The translations under genes were made by a program, and so were the position numbers. A DNA stretch of 64,000 nucleotides, from NCBI RefSeq assembly GCF_036226765.1, contig NZ_CP109017.1, forward strand, positions 6,945,001 through 7,009,000. Direction: 5' to 3'. This stretch comes from Streptomyces sp. NBC_00670 (lineage in GTDB: Bacteria; Actinomycetota; Actinomycetes; Streptomycetales; Streptomycetaceae). The notes under the pieces were generated by a model. The model searched no databases. It was not told the DNA's origin and saw nothing but the letters and a program-made list of their open reading frames with translations. This document shows positions 24,917-33,069 of this stretch, piece by piece. Position 1 is the first letter of the stretch. The number at the start of each line of letters is the position of its first letter.

Positions 24917-25879
24917 TCAGTGCGTGCCGGGAGCGTAGAGCGCGGCGGCGAGGAGAGCGGAGGCGAGGGGGACGCGGGCCAGCCACCGCACTGGCGCCCA
25001 GGCGTGGCGGAAGCGGCGGTCGACGAGCCAGTACAGGCCCCCGCACAGGACCCCGGCCGTCGCCAGCAGCGCGACCGCAGAGGGGTCCAGCCCGACGTAG
25101 CCGCCGTACTGGTTGAGGACGTCGACCACGCCCGGGGCCACGCCGGGAGCGACACCGGCGGCCACGACGCAGATGACGGCCCTGCTCACGAAGGCGGGCA
25201 CGGGCAGCACCAGTTCGAGCGACTGACGGATCGTCATGCCGGCGGTGAGCTGCCAGGCCGCCACGCAGCCACTCACGGAGAGGAGGGAGCCGAGCGTGGG
25301 TGAGGCGTGCTGGTCCGCAGCAGGGAGCGCGCTGCCCAGCAGGGAGACGAGGCCGACGCCGTACCCGAACAGCCCGGCGCTCGCCGAGAAGGCGATGGGC
25401 TTGAGGTGGCTGACCACCGGGCCCGACTTCCGGCCCTGCGCGCGCTTCCCCGCCGGGGCGTCCGGCTCCTGGCCGTCCTGCCTCCCCGGTGCGTACGGCG
25501 CCGGGGCTGCGCCCGGGGCGGGGGCATCCGGCTGCGGGGCGGGGACGTCGAGCTGCTCGTCGCAGAGCAGACACAGCAGAGCGAGGAGCTCCCCGGTCAC
25601 GAGGGAGTGGACGGGCTCCACCCGGCCGTGCGCGCAGTCCGGCCGCACGGGAGCGGTGCGGCGGCGCCTGCGCCCCCGCTCAGGCTGCCGCTGTCCGCCC
25701 AGCGTGGACAGGCCGGGTATCTCCCGCGTGGGCGGGACAGCCGGCTCGGGCGGCTGGGCTGACTCGGCCACTACGGGCGACGGCTCGGGGGCAGACGCGG
25801 GCTCGTACAGGCGGTTCCACCAGTCTTCGGGCGCCCCGTCGTCCCCGGCGGCCGGAGGCCCGGCAGCCTCGGTACTCAC
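24917..25879 (-). CDS. Multi-pass membrane protein with long cytoplasmic N-terminus
   Basis: A 320-residue protein. Residues 1-155 are Pro/Ala/Arg-rich and probably disordered in the cytoplasm, with C-L-L-C near 107. Residues 165-320 carry about five transmembrane helices (F-S-A-S-A-G-L-F-G-Y-G-V-G-L-V-S-L-L-G and others). GTG start with AAGGAGT upstream; it overlaps the 58-residue gene by GTGA. Architecture resembles Streptomyces plasmid spread (Spd-type) proteins, but no sequence signature proves this. Confidence 0.55.
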   Translation of the reverse strand: MSTEAAGPPAAGDDGAPEDWWNRLYEPASAPEPSPVVAESAQPPEPAVPPTREIPGLSTLGGQRQPERGRRRRRTAPVRPDCAHGRVEPVHSLVTGELLALLCLLCDEQLDVPAPQPDAPAPGAAPAPYAPGRQDGQEPDAPAGKRAQGRKSGPVVSHLKPIAFSASAGLFGYGVGLVSLLGSALPAADQHASPTLGSLLSVSGCVAAWQLTAGMTIRQSLELVLPVPAFVSRAVICVVAAGVAPGVAPGVVDVLNQYGGYVGLDPSAVALLATAGVLCGGLYWLVDRRFRHAWAPVRWLARVPLASALLAAALYAPGTH

Positions 25880-26052
25880 CGGGACTCCTTCGCGGGCGGC
25901 CGGCCACCGCGACGGGGACGGCGTGGGGGCATCGTCTGGGCGAGGCACCACACGGCGACGACCGCAGCGAGCAGCGGCAGCAGCTGGGGGCACGCGACGG
26001 AGACGACGGCGGCGACCCCGCCGACGAGGGCAACACGGACGAAATGGCGCAT
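25876..26052 (-). CDS. 58-residue single-pass membrane micro-protein
   Basis: Starts M-R-H-F-V-R-V-A-L-V-G-G-V-A and contains one or two hydrophobic helices (A-A-V-V-S-V-A-C-P-Q-L-L-P-L-L-A-A-V-V-A-V-W), ending in a strongly basic tail (P-P-R-R-P-R-R-G-G-R). GAGGA lies seven bases before the ATG. Its stop overlaps the next GTG (GTGA), which is strong evidence that it is translated. Orientation should put the basic tail in the cytoplasm. Function unknown. Confidence 0.6.
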   Translation of the reverse strand: MRHFVRVALVGGVAAVVSVACPQLLPLLAAVVAVWCLAQTMPPRRPRRGGRPPAKESR

Positions 26053-26128
26053 GCAGAAGTCCTCAGCGCAGAAGCGGGATACGGGGGGCTCGCAGCCGCG
26101 AGCGGGGAGAGGAGTACGGCGGCGGTGG

Positions 26129-26269
26129 TCACCACGACTGCGGGAAGAGCAGGCAGCACAGAGCGATGATGATCGCCGCGATCGTGGCGACTGCCCTCAG
26201 ATCTGTGTGGCGGGTACGGGTGGCGATGACCGCAGCGGCGATACCGCCTCCGAGAATCACGTAGAACAT
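26129..26269 (-). CDS. 46-residue two-helix membrane micro-protein
   Basis: Starts M-F-Y-V-I-L-G-G-G-I-A-A-A-V-I-A, has a short charged loop (T-R-T-R-H-T-D-L-R) and a second helix (I-A-A-I-I-I-A-L-C-C-L-L-F). The ATG overlaps the DUF2637 gene stop by one base (TGATG). The pairing of two micro membrane proteins beside larger membrane genes suggests a complex. A holin is a formal alternative by size and topology, but there is no lysis gene nearby. Confidence 0.55.
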   Translation of the reverse strand: MFYVILGGGIAAAVIATRTRHTDLRAVATIAAIIIALCCLLFPQSW

Positions 26270-28302
26270 CAGGCGCTCCCAGAGATGGTGGCAAGGGCGG
26301 GTTCGGACAGCGGCTGGTAGCCGGCGGCCAGGAGCTCGGCGGCTTCGCGGCGTCGCTCCGAGGCGGTGGACACGGACACGCTCAGGGCCTCCGCGATCGC
26401 GGACAGCTCGACGGCCTCGGGCCGGCCGTCGCCCTGGGCGAGGATCATCCGGGCGACCCTGCGCGCGTCCCGCTCCCGGGGGGTGAGGCGGGCGTAGTCC
26501 TCCGCTACGACCGCACGGGCCTCCGTTTCGGCCACACGCCGTCGCGTTTCGGCGGCAGCCCGCCGCGCCTCCTCGGCAGCCCGGGCCGCGGCGGCGGCGC
26601 GCTCCTCGGCGGCGCTGGCGGCGGCGTTCGTTTCGGCCGCACGCCGTCGCGTTTCGGCGGCACGCGCCTCCGCTTCGGCCGCGCGGGCGTCGGTTCCGGC
26701 GGCAGCGGCCCTCGTTTCGGCCGCGCTCCGTTCACGCTCGGCAGCCTCCTCCAGGCGCCGGCTGTTCTCGAGCGCCCGGGCGGCCGCGGCCCGCTGCTCT
26801 TCGGTGAGCTGCGCCTCCGTTTCGACCGCGCGGGCCTGCGTTTCGGCGGCGGCCCGTCGGGCTTCGGCCGCGCGCTGCTCGGCCTCCGCGGCGTCGGCAT
26901 CATGGCGCGCGATGGCTGCGGCGGCGGCGGCACTCTCCTCGTCGGCGACGGCGGCCTGGCGGCGGAGCTCGGCCGCCTGTGACTCCGCTGCGGCGGCTTC
27001 CTCGTCCGCGGTGGCGGCTGCGGCGCGGGCGCGGGCGGCCCGCTCGAGGGCCTCCGCGGCCTCCGCCGACTCAAGGGCCTCGGCCTCCTGGACGGCGACC
27101 CGCTCGTGGGCGTCGGCGACAGCGGCCGCTTTCGAGTACGCGGCACGGGCGTCCACGGCCGCGAGTTCCTTGCGGGATGCGGCGTGCTGGCGTGCCTCCT
27201 CGACTGCGGTCTGGGAGTCGAGTAGCCGGATCTCGTCCTGGTCGGCCTCCATCTGCTCGGCGATGCGGCGCTCCCGGGCCTTGCGGGCGTCGGCTGCAGC
27301 GCGGCGCTCGGCCTCCTCCGCGGCCTGCTCCGGGATGGCGAGCGCCTCTTCCACGCTCAGCCCGAACGGCGCCATGATCATCGGTAGGCGTTCATCTACG
27401 GGCGCGCCCCGCCAGCCGCGCCAGTTGCCCCTCCCCCGGGGGTAGCGGCGGGCGAGCATGGCGCGGTAGACGACCTGCTCACGGTGCCTGTCTACCGCCT
27501 CCGTGTAGGAGCGGAGGCCGTGGAGTTTCATCCGGCGGAACATCAGCCAGGAGCCGGCCGGGTCGAGGAGCCAGCGATGCGCGGGCACGCCGTCGCTCTC
27601 GGCGCCGGTGGGGGTCATCCGCACGATGACCTTGCGGGCTGCCTCGACGGAGATGACGAACATGACCGGGACGACGGCGTGCATGCCGGCCCCGATGAGG
27701 TCGTCCGTGAACGGGCCGTCGGAGGCGGCGGCGTTGAAGACGATCGTGGCCGCGGTGAAGGCGTGGGCGGTGAGCCGGACCAGGGGCCAGCGGATCTTGC
27801 GGTGGGTCAGGTACAGGTCGATCGCGTACAGGACGACGATCCCGACATCGACACCAACGGGAAAGACGCGCGCGAACTCGCCGAGGCCGTGCTGCTGCCC
27901 GAGGCGGACGAGGGAGCGGTAGCTGCCCGTGAAGCCGATCGCGGCGAGGACCAGGCCGCCGACGATCGCCAGGGCTTCCAGGGCGCGCCGCGTACCCGTC
28001 GCCCTTGCTCCCGGAACGGCCCGGCCCGTCCCTGGAACGGCGTCGCCTACTCCCGGAACGGAGGTCCGCGTCTTCGGAACGGCAGCCCGGGCCGGCGTCC
28101 GGGGGCGTCCGGCGGTGACGGGGACCCACGCCGCGGCGAGGGCGCCCCCGGAACCCGCCATGCCCGTGTCCGGAACACGGCCCGGCGTCCCCGGAACGCG
28201 GCCCGGTGCTCCCGGAACGCGCGGGCGCGTGCTCGGAACGCGCCCGCGCGCTGTCGGAACGGAGCGGTGTCGCCACGGCGTGAGGCGTGCGAGGAACGTC
28301 AT
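26269..28302 (-). CDS. DUF2637 membrane protein with coiled coil and C-terminal HTH
   Basis: A 677-residue protein. Residues 15-105 are seven-residue repeats of the form x-x-V-P-G-x-x. Residues 107-245 contain about four transmembrane helices with the DUF2637 pattern (A-L-E-A-L-A-I-V-G-G-L, G-V-D-V-G-I-V-V-L-Y-A-I-D). Residues 320-600 are an Ala/Glu/Arg coiled coil. Residues 610-665 end in an HTH (S-A-I-A-E-A-L-S-V-S-V-S-T-A-S-E-R). DUF2637 proteins are typical of Streptomyces plasmids and integrative elements, and some are linked to intermycelial spread. A membrane anchor with a DNA-binding end could tether the element's DNA; that is inferred. The array at 28013-28260 lies in its 5' end. Confidence 0.75.
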   Translation of the reverse strand: MTFLARLTPWRHRSVPTARGRVPSTRPRVPGAPGRVPGTPGRVPDTGMAGSGGALAAAWVPVTAGRPRTPARAAVPKTRTSVPGVGDAVPGTGRAVPGARATGTRRALEALAIVGGLVLAAIGFTGSYRSLVRLGQQHGLGEFARVFPVGVDVGIVVLYAIDLYLTHRKIRWPLVRLTAHAFTAATIVFNAAASDGPFTDDLIGAGMHAVVPVMFVISVEAARKVIVRMTPTGAESDGVPAHRWLLDPAGSWLMFRRMKLHGLRSYTEAVDRHREQVVYRAMLARRYPRGRGNWRGWRGAPVDERLPMIMAPFGLSVEEALAIPEQAAEEAERRAAADARKARERRIAEQMEADQDEIRLLDSQTAVEEARQHAASRKELAAVDARAAYSKAAAVADAHERVAVQEAEALESAEAAEALERAARARAAAATADEEAAAAESQAAELRRQAAVADEESAAAAAAIARHDADAAEAEQRAAEARRAAAETQARAVETEAQLTEEQRAAAARALENSRRLEEAAERERSAAETRAAAAGTDARAAEAEARAAETRRRAAETNAAASAAEERAAAAARAAEEARRAAAETRRRVAETEARAVVAEDYARLTPRERDARRVARMILAQGDGRPEAVELSAIAEALSVSVSTASERRREAAELLAAGYQPLSEPALATISGSA
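28013..28260. repeat. GGAAC array with exact 21-bp spacing
   Basis: On the plus strand GGAAC, mostly within CGGAAC, starts at 28013, 28034, 28055 and 28076, then at 28172, 28193, 28214, 28235 and 28256. Each step inside a group is 21 bases, two helical turns. The array encodes the V-P-G heptads of the DUF2637 protein (on the minus strand G-T-T-C-C gives V-P). The same pentamer fills the iteron array at 57,079-57,280. It may be a protein-binding array or only the trace of peptide repeats. Confidence 0.6.
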
Positions 28303-28349
28303 CAGGCTGCCTTCCGGGTGAGGGTGGACGCGGGCGGGCCGGTGCGCCG

Positions 28350-28808
28350 TCAGGCGCCGTCGGAATCGGGAGGCGCGGGCTCGGAACGACTGTTGGTACG
28401 CCCGCAGGTGTGCTCCTGGCCTCCCGTCAGGAAGCCTTCGGTGCAGCAGTCCCGCCCCTCGGCCGCGAGCTCGGCGAGCCGGACCTCGGTCTGGGCCCGG
28501 TGCTCGGTGACGCTGTCCAGGAACGCTGTGGCGGCCTCGGGCGACTTGTAGTGCGCGACGTGCGCCAGGAGCGATCCAACAAGGTCCGCCGCCACGCAAA
28601 GCGGGACGAGGACACGGCGCTCTTCCTGATGGTCGTCCGAGGCATGCGCTTGCGGACTGCGGTCGCCGGGCTGGTACTGCCAGCCGGTGAACTCGAGGTC
28701 GACGGCCGGATGGCCGTGCATGCAGGGGATCCTCGGTTGAAGGGCCAGGCTGGTGCCTTCCGCGATGAACGGTGGAGTACCGGGCCTGAAAGCGAAGCGA
28801 GGTGACAT
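28350..28808 (-). CDS. Hypothetical protein, Cys/His C-terminus
   Basis: A 152-residue protein. The middle is helical (D-L-V-G-S-L-L-A-H-V-A-H-Y, L-D-S-V-T-E-H-R-A-Q-T) and the end carries R-D-C-C-T-E and H-T-C-G-R. It lies between the glycosyltransferase and DUF2637 genes. No family recognised. Confidence 0.5.
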   Translation of the reverse strand: MSPRFAFRPGTPPFIAEGTSLALQPRIPCMHGHPAVDLEFTGWQYQPGDRSPQAHASDDHQEERRVLVPLCVAADLVGSLLAHVAHYKSPEAATAFLDSVTEHRAQTEVRLAELAAEGRDCCTEGFLTGGQEHTCGRTNSRSEPAPPDSDGA

Positions 28809-28832
28809 GGCGAATCTCCAGGCAGTGGGGGG

Positions 28833-30095
28833 TTAGCGGGTTGTGGGAGGGGCCGCAGGGCTGGTGTGGGAGGGGGCGGGCGCGCGCCGTCTGCCGGTAC
28901 CGCGAACCCGGACCAGGGACAGGGGGATGCACAGGGCCGCGGCGGCGCCGAGGCCCCACAAGGCGGTGCTGCCGAGGTACCCGCCGGCGAGCGAGGCGGC
29001 GGTGCCCGCGTAGACGCCGACCTGCGCGAGGGCGCGGCGGCGGCGTCGCGTCATCGGGGTGATGACGGTCTTGCGTCCGGAGCGTCCGGTCCAGGAGGCG
29101 TAGTGGCGGCCCAGGAACCACTCACGGCACATCGACTTGGTGTACAGCCACTTGTTGTAGAAGTTCAGGAGCGTGTACGGGGCGAAGCCGAGGGCGGCCT
29201 TCTTCCAGCCGACGACGCGGGAGACCAGGTACATGGTCAGCGCGGTGTGGCCGGCGAACCAGTAGCCCATGTACCGGAACATCGACAGGTGCTGCCAGGT
29301 GGCCAGGTTGTAGACCACGACGAGCGCCCACCACCACAGCGTGACGAGATCGAACATCGCCGTCCCCACCGTGAGGAGGGATCGCCAGTGCCACATCTGC
29401 CCGCGGTACCGGGCGACGTTCTGGAAGTAGCCGGCGGCCCACCGGGGCATCTGCGCCCGGTACTCGGCCCAGTTCTCCGGGTCGACGGTGAGGGTCAGCG
29501 CGGCCGGGGTGTACCAGGCCTTGTAGCCGTTCTCGTGGAGTTTCCAGGTGATGTCCATGTCGGCGCTGATGAGGCCGTTGGGGAAGCCGCCGACAGCCCG
29601 CACCACGTCCGTGCGGAAGGCGTAGGAGGCGCCGGTGAGGACCTGGAGGCGGCCGACGCGGCGCTGGCACAGGCGCCACCACTGGCTGCCCAGGCTGTAG
29701 GCGAAGCGCCGGGCTTCGATGAAGAACCCGGTTTCCTGCAGGGGCAGGATGCTGGAGCAGGTGGCGTCGTAGCCCTTGGCCAGGTCGGCCAGCATCAGGG
29801 TGATGCAGTCCCGGGTGGGGCGGGAGTCGCCGTCGAAGCCGACGATCACGTCGGCCGTGATGTAGGGCAGGGCGTCGTTCTGGTTCGCCGCCTTGTCGGC
29901 GTGCGAGGTCTCCAGGACGAGGCTCGCGCCGGCCTCGCGGGCCACCTGGGCGGTGCGATCGTTGCAGGAGTCCGCCACGACGATGAGCTGGGCGATGGGG
30001 TACGGCTGGTCCAGGCACGCCTGGACCAGCTCCCCGATCGTCGTCTCCTCGTTGTGCGCGGGGATGAGGACGGCGACCGTCAGCGGCTGGGTCAG
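28833..30095 (-). CDS. Processive family-2 glycosyltransferase (polysaccharide synthase)
   Basis: A 420-residue membrane enzyme that should polymerise a nucleotide sugar into a surface polysaccharide, like hyaluronan or cellulose synthases. The nucleotide-binding Asp42 (A-D-S-C-N-D), the D-G-D at residues 88-90, the acceptor A-D-M-D at 178-181 and Q-M-P-R-W at 215-219 make a complete processive GT2 set. About four to five transmembrane helices follow (245-300 and 360-400). No ATG or GTG lies at a suitable place; a CTG at 30095 overlaps the upstream TGA as CTGA and gives a natural N-terminus. The ATG at 30227 would swallow the 38-residue gene and has no ribosome site. The neighbour is a nucleotide-sugar dehydrogenase, the likely substrate supplier. 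Confidence 0.88.
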   Translation of the reverse strand: MTQPLTVAVLIPAHNEETTIGELVQACLDQPYPIAQLIVVADSCNDRTAQVAREAGASLVLETSHADKAANQNDALPYITADVIVGFDGDSRPTRDCITLMLADLAKGYDATCSSILPLQETGFFIEARRFAYSLGSQWWRLCQRRVGRLQVLTGASYAFRTDVVRAVGGFPNGLISADMDITWKLHENGYKAWYTPAALTLTVDPENWAEYRAQMPRWAAGYFQNVARYRGQMWHWRSLLTVGTAMFDLVTLWWWALVVVYNLATWQHLSMFRYMGYWFAGHTALTMYLVSRVVGWKKAALGFAPYTLLNFYNKWLYTKSMCREWFLGRHYASWTGRSGRKTVITPMTRRRRRALAQVGVYAGTAASLAGGYLGSTALWGLGAAAALCIPLSLVRVRGTGRRRAPAPSHTSPAAPPTTR

Positions 30096-30208
30096 CCCCG
30101 GCTCTGCCCCGTCACGAACTTCAGTGCGCCCCCGACCGCGCCCATCACGATCGCGACGAACGTCAGGAGCATCGCTCCGAAGCCGGTGTGCGCCAGGCCG
30201 TTGTACAT
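30092..30208 (-). CDS. 38-residue membrane peptide between dehydrogenase and synthase
   Basis: Reads M-Y-N-G-L-A-H-T-G-F-G-A-M-L-L and has one hydrophobic helix (M-L-L-T-F-V-A-I-V-M-G-A-V-G-G-A-L). AAGGGAG sits six bases before the ATG, and the stop overlaps the glycosyltransferase start. A micro subunit of a polysaccharide synthase is plausible given its place, but not proven. Confidence 0.6.
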   Translation of the reverse strand: MYNGLAHTGFGAMLLTFVAIVMGAVGGALKFVTGQSRG

Positions 30209-30232
30209 GTGTTCTCCCTTGGGTCATGGCTG

Positions 30233-31507
30233 TCACAGCCGTTCGATGTGCGGGGCGACGGGCATGACGCCCCGCGTGTCCAGCACGTAGGCCGCCTGGT
30301 CGGCGACCGCGGTGAGGTCGAATTCGTCGTGCGCGGTGAGGAGCACGACGGCGTCGTAGTGCCCGTACGGCATCGGAGGCGTGGGCCCGGCGAGAGCCGT
30401 CGGCGCAGTGGCGGGGCGGCAGGTGCGCTCGGCCGCGACGTGCGGGTCGAGGGTGTCGACGAAGGCGCCCTTGGCCTGGAGCTGGGCGACGACCTCGGCG
30501 GCCGGTGACTGCCGGGCGTCGCTGGTGCCCGGCTTGTACGCCAGGCCGAGCGCCAGGATCCGGGCGCCGTGCACGCCGCGGTGGAAGCGGACGTTGAGCG
30601 CGTCCTGAAGGCGCTGGACGACATAGGCGGGCTGGCCGTCGTTGATGTCCTGCGCGAGCTCCACGAGCCGGAACGCCTGCCCGTGCCGGGTACGGACGTG
30701 GTGGGTGAGGTAGACCGGGTCGACCGGCAGGCAGTGCCCGCCCACACCCGGACCCGGCAGGAACCTGGTGAACCCGAAGGGCTTGGTGCCGGCGAGCCGC
30801 AGGGCGCGCCACACGTCCACCCCGAGGGTGTGGGCCAGGCGGCTGAGCTCGTTGACGAGGGCGATGTTCACGTGGCGAAACGTGTTTTCGAAGACCTTTG
30901 CCAGCTCTGCCTCTTCCGGGGTGCCGGCGGGGACGAGGTACTGCGTGAGCCCGGCGTAGAAGTGCTCGACCCGGTCCAGGCACTCCGGCGTCAGCCCGGA
31001 GATGATTTTCGGGGTGTTGGTGAACCGCCACTGCTCGTTGCCCGGGTCGATGCGCTCCGGGCTGAACCCGAGATGGAAGTCCCGGCCCGCTTGCAGACCG
31101 GTGGCCTTCTCCAGGATGGGCATCAGTACGCCGCGCGTGGTGCCCGGGTGGGTGGTCGACTCCAGCACCACCAGGCCCCCATGCCTCAGGTGGGATCCGA
31201 CGGTCTGCGCGGCCTCCCGTACGGCGCTGAGATCGGGCTGGCGGTCCGTCAGCGGCGTGGGCACGGTGATGACGGCGACGTCGAACCCGGCGAGGAGTTC
31301 CTCGTGCCGGGTCGGCTGGTAGCGGCCGGTGGCCAGGGCCCGGCGGAGACTTTCGTCGGGGACGTCCTCGACGTACGAGCGGCCTACCTGGAGCTGTTCG
31401 CACCGCTGTGTGTCGGGTTCGAACCCGACGACGTGGTGGCCGTCCTCGATGGCGGCCATGGCGAGGGGCAGGCCGACGTAGCCCTGCCCCATCACGACGA
31501 TCTTCAC
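30233..31507 (-). CDS. Nucleotide-sugar (UDP-sugar) 6-dehydrogenase
   Basis: A 424-residue NAD-dependent enzyme that should oxidise the C6 hydroxyl of a UDP-hexose to a uronate, providing the building block of an acidic polysaccharide. The Rossmann motif G-Q-G-Y-V-G is at residues 7-12; E-S-T-T-H-P-G-T is at 116-123; S-P-E-R at 149-152; the catalytic Cys259 lies in G-G-H-C-L-P-V-D-P. The G-G-H-C form is typical of UDP-N-acetyl-hexosamine as well as UDP-glucose dehydrogenases, so the exact sugar is open. Length is full. GTG start. It precedes the 38-residue peptide and the synthase, forming a three-gene cassette. Confidence 0.9.
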   Translation of the reverse strand: MKIVVMGQGYVGLPLAMAAIEDGHHVVGFEPDTQRCEQLQVGRSYVEDVPDESLRRALATGRYQPTRHEELLAGFDVAVITVPTPLTDRQPDLSAVREAAQTVGSHLRHGGLVVLESTTHPGTTRGVLMPILEKATGLQAGRDFHLGFSPERIDPGNEQWRFTNTPKIISGLTPECLDRVEHFYAGLTQYLVPAGTPEEAELAKVFENTFRHVNIALVNELSRLAHTLGVDVWRALRLAGTKPFGFTRFLPGPGVGGHCLPVDPVYLTHHVRTRHGQAFRLVELAQDINDGQPAYVVQRLQDALNVRFHRGVHGARILALGLAYKPGTSDARQSPAAEVVAQLQAKGAFVDTLDPHVAAERTCRPATAPTALAGPTPPMPYGHYDAVVLLTAHDEFDLTAVADQAAYVLDTRGVMPVAPHIERL

Positions 31508-31597
31508 TACGGGATATCCCCTTCTGGGATCAGTTGGGAGGGTGGCCGGGGCGCCGCTCAAGAAGGGGCGCGGCACCCCGGCCGCTCAGGGGGCTGG

Positions 31598-31873
31598 TCA
31601 GCGCGGCACGGAGACCAGTCGCATCGCCTCCGCCCGGACGACCTCGATGTCCCCCTCGCGGGAGACACCGGCCGCACGCGACCGGAAGGCGTCGTGGAGC
31701 ACGGCCATCGCGTCGGCGAACACCTCGGCGCCGTCCGCCCCCGCCTGCGGGAACGGGGCGTCCGGGTCGTCCCACACCGCCAGCCGCACCGCGCTGTCCA
31801 GATCCAGGGCGGGCTCGATGACCATCGCGTCAGCGGCGAAGGCCAGGACCCGCGCGGTCGCCGGCCCGTTCAC
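31598..31873 (-). CDS. Small hypothetical protein
   Basis: A 91-residue protein, acidic in the middle (W-D-D-P-D-A-P-F), helical in the second half. The GTG start overlaps the upstream gene by GTGA. It lies about 90 bases before the dehydrogenase gene. Nothing points to a function. Confidence 0.5.
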   Translation of the reverse strand: MNGPATARVLAFAADAMVIEPALDLDSAVRLAVWDDPDAPFPQAGADGAEVFADAMAVLHDAFRSRAAGVSREGDIEVVRAEAMRLVSVPR

Positions 31874-32610
31874 GCGCCCTCACCTCCCGCCTGCTGCGCG
31901 TCGTGGGCGGCCACGAGCTCCAGGAGCGCCTCGCCGAGTGCCGCCGCGGCGTTGGCCATCGCACTGTGGGAGTGGACGTTCGCCGCCCGGTGCCGGGCCA
32001 GGGCACGCCGCCCCGCCTCCCACGCCTCCGGCAGCCCGGGCGAGGGCGCCCCGGTCTCCCGCTCCCACGGCAGCAGCGGCGAGTACGGGTGGACCGCGTT
32101 CTCCGGCAGCCCGTACGAGCGCGCGTAGTCCACCGCCCGTCCGTGCTCGGCGAAGACGGGCCACTCCTCCTCGTCCCGGCCGGTCTGCACCCGGAACACC
32201 AGCTCGCTCTTCGAGGGCGGTGCGGCTGCCTGCTCGAGCAGACCGGCCTGCCGGCCGTCCCCGAGGTACTCCCGCAGCACCCGCCGCAACCCGGTACGCA
32301 CCGCGACCAGCGCCTCACCGGCCAGCGCGTGGTCACTGCCCTGCACGTCCTCGAAGCGGGCGAGGACCTCCCGGGCCGTCGTCTCCGCCGGCGTCAGCCG
32401 CGCACCCTCCAGCCGCAGGGAGTCGCAGACCTGCTCCAGCACGTCACGGACCGCGCCCAGCGCCTCATCCACCGGCGCCGTACCGCCACCGCGCACCGGC
32501 CCGTACCGGGCGTGGACCTCGCGGGCGAGCTTCCACGCCTCCTGCAGCGGCATCACGACGTCGCGGTAGTACCGCCCGGCCGGACTCGGAGCCGGGTTCG
32601 GGCCGTTCAT
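31870..32610 (-). CDS. Hypothetical helical protein
   Basis: A 246-residue, largely helical protein with conserved-looking stretches R-Y-Y-R-D-V-V-M-P-L and L-V-F-R-V-Q-T-G-R-D-E-E-E-W-P-V-F. No Cys cluster or membrane helix. Its ATG overlaps the upstream gene by four bases. It belongs to the first operon read leftwards from the divergent region at 33100. Confidence 0.5.
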   Translation of the reverse strand: MNGPNPAPSPAGRYYRDVVMPLQEAWKLAREVHARYGPVRGGGTAPVDEALGAVRDVLEQVCDSLRLEGARLTPAETTAREVLARFEDVQGSDHALAGEALVAVRTGLRRVLREYLGDGRQAGLLEQAAAPPSKSELVFRVQTGRDEEEWPVFAEHGRAVDYARSYGLPENAVHPYSPLLPWERETGAPSPGLPEAWEAGRRALARHRAANVHSHSAMANAAAALGEALLELVAAHDAQQAGGEGA

Positions 32611-33041
32611 GCCGCGCACCCGGCGAGCGCACGCACCAGCGGCAGCTCGCTCCGGCCGGCGTCCCGCGCCCAGTCGCCGTCCCACTCGGTCACGAACTCC
32701 ACCGGGCGGGTGCCGTCGACGGGGACCGTCACCGTGATCTCCATGACCGGCTGGGCGCTGGGGGTGCCGGGCTGCGGGACGGGGCGGGCGGTGACGGTGC
32801 CCCCGTGCCGCTCGTAGACGTCGTTCAGCTCCCGCTGCGACCAGAGGAACCGGCGCGTCAGCGTCTCACCCAGCTCGGGCCGCGGCTCCCACAGGGGCGT
32901 CCCGAGCAGACGACGGATAGCGGCCACGGCCTTGCGGTCCGGGGCTGGCGCGGTAAGGGCGCGCTCCAGCCGGGCGGTCGCGGTGGTGGCGGCGGAGGGA
33001 TGGAGTTCGGTCGGGCACAGCGGGTCGGTAGTCTCGGGCAC
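32607..33041 (-). CDS. Hypothetical protein, first gene of leftward operon
   Basis: A 144-residue protein; N-terminal half helical, C-terminal half beta-rich (P-V-M-E-I-T-V-T-V-P-V-D-G-T). GTG start with AAAGGGC upstream. It is the first gene of the leftward block and faces the small HTH gene at 33201 across a 160-base divergent region. No family recognised. Confidence 0.5.
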   Translation of the reverse strand: MPETTDPLCPTELHPSAATTATARLERALTAPAPDRKAVAAIRRLLGTPLWEPRPELGETLTRRFLWSQRELNDVYERHGGTVTARPVPQPGTPSAQPVMEITVTVPVDGTRPVEFVTEWDGDWARDAGRSELPLVRALAGCAA

Positions 33042-33069
33042 TGCCTGCCCTTTCGCAGTCAGGGTGGGT

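Noticed and set aside
28013-28260. CRISPR array interpretation of the 21-base periodic repeats
   Set aside because: Repeats are only five to seven bases, inside a coding gene, with no spacers of CRISPR length and no cas genes.
30095-30227. ATG at 30227 as the glycosyltransferase start
   Set aside because: It would overlap the whole 38-residue gene, has no ribosome site, and the extra residues look unrelated to GT2 proteins. The CTG start was preferred, with some doubt.
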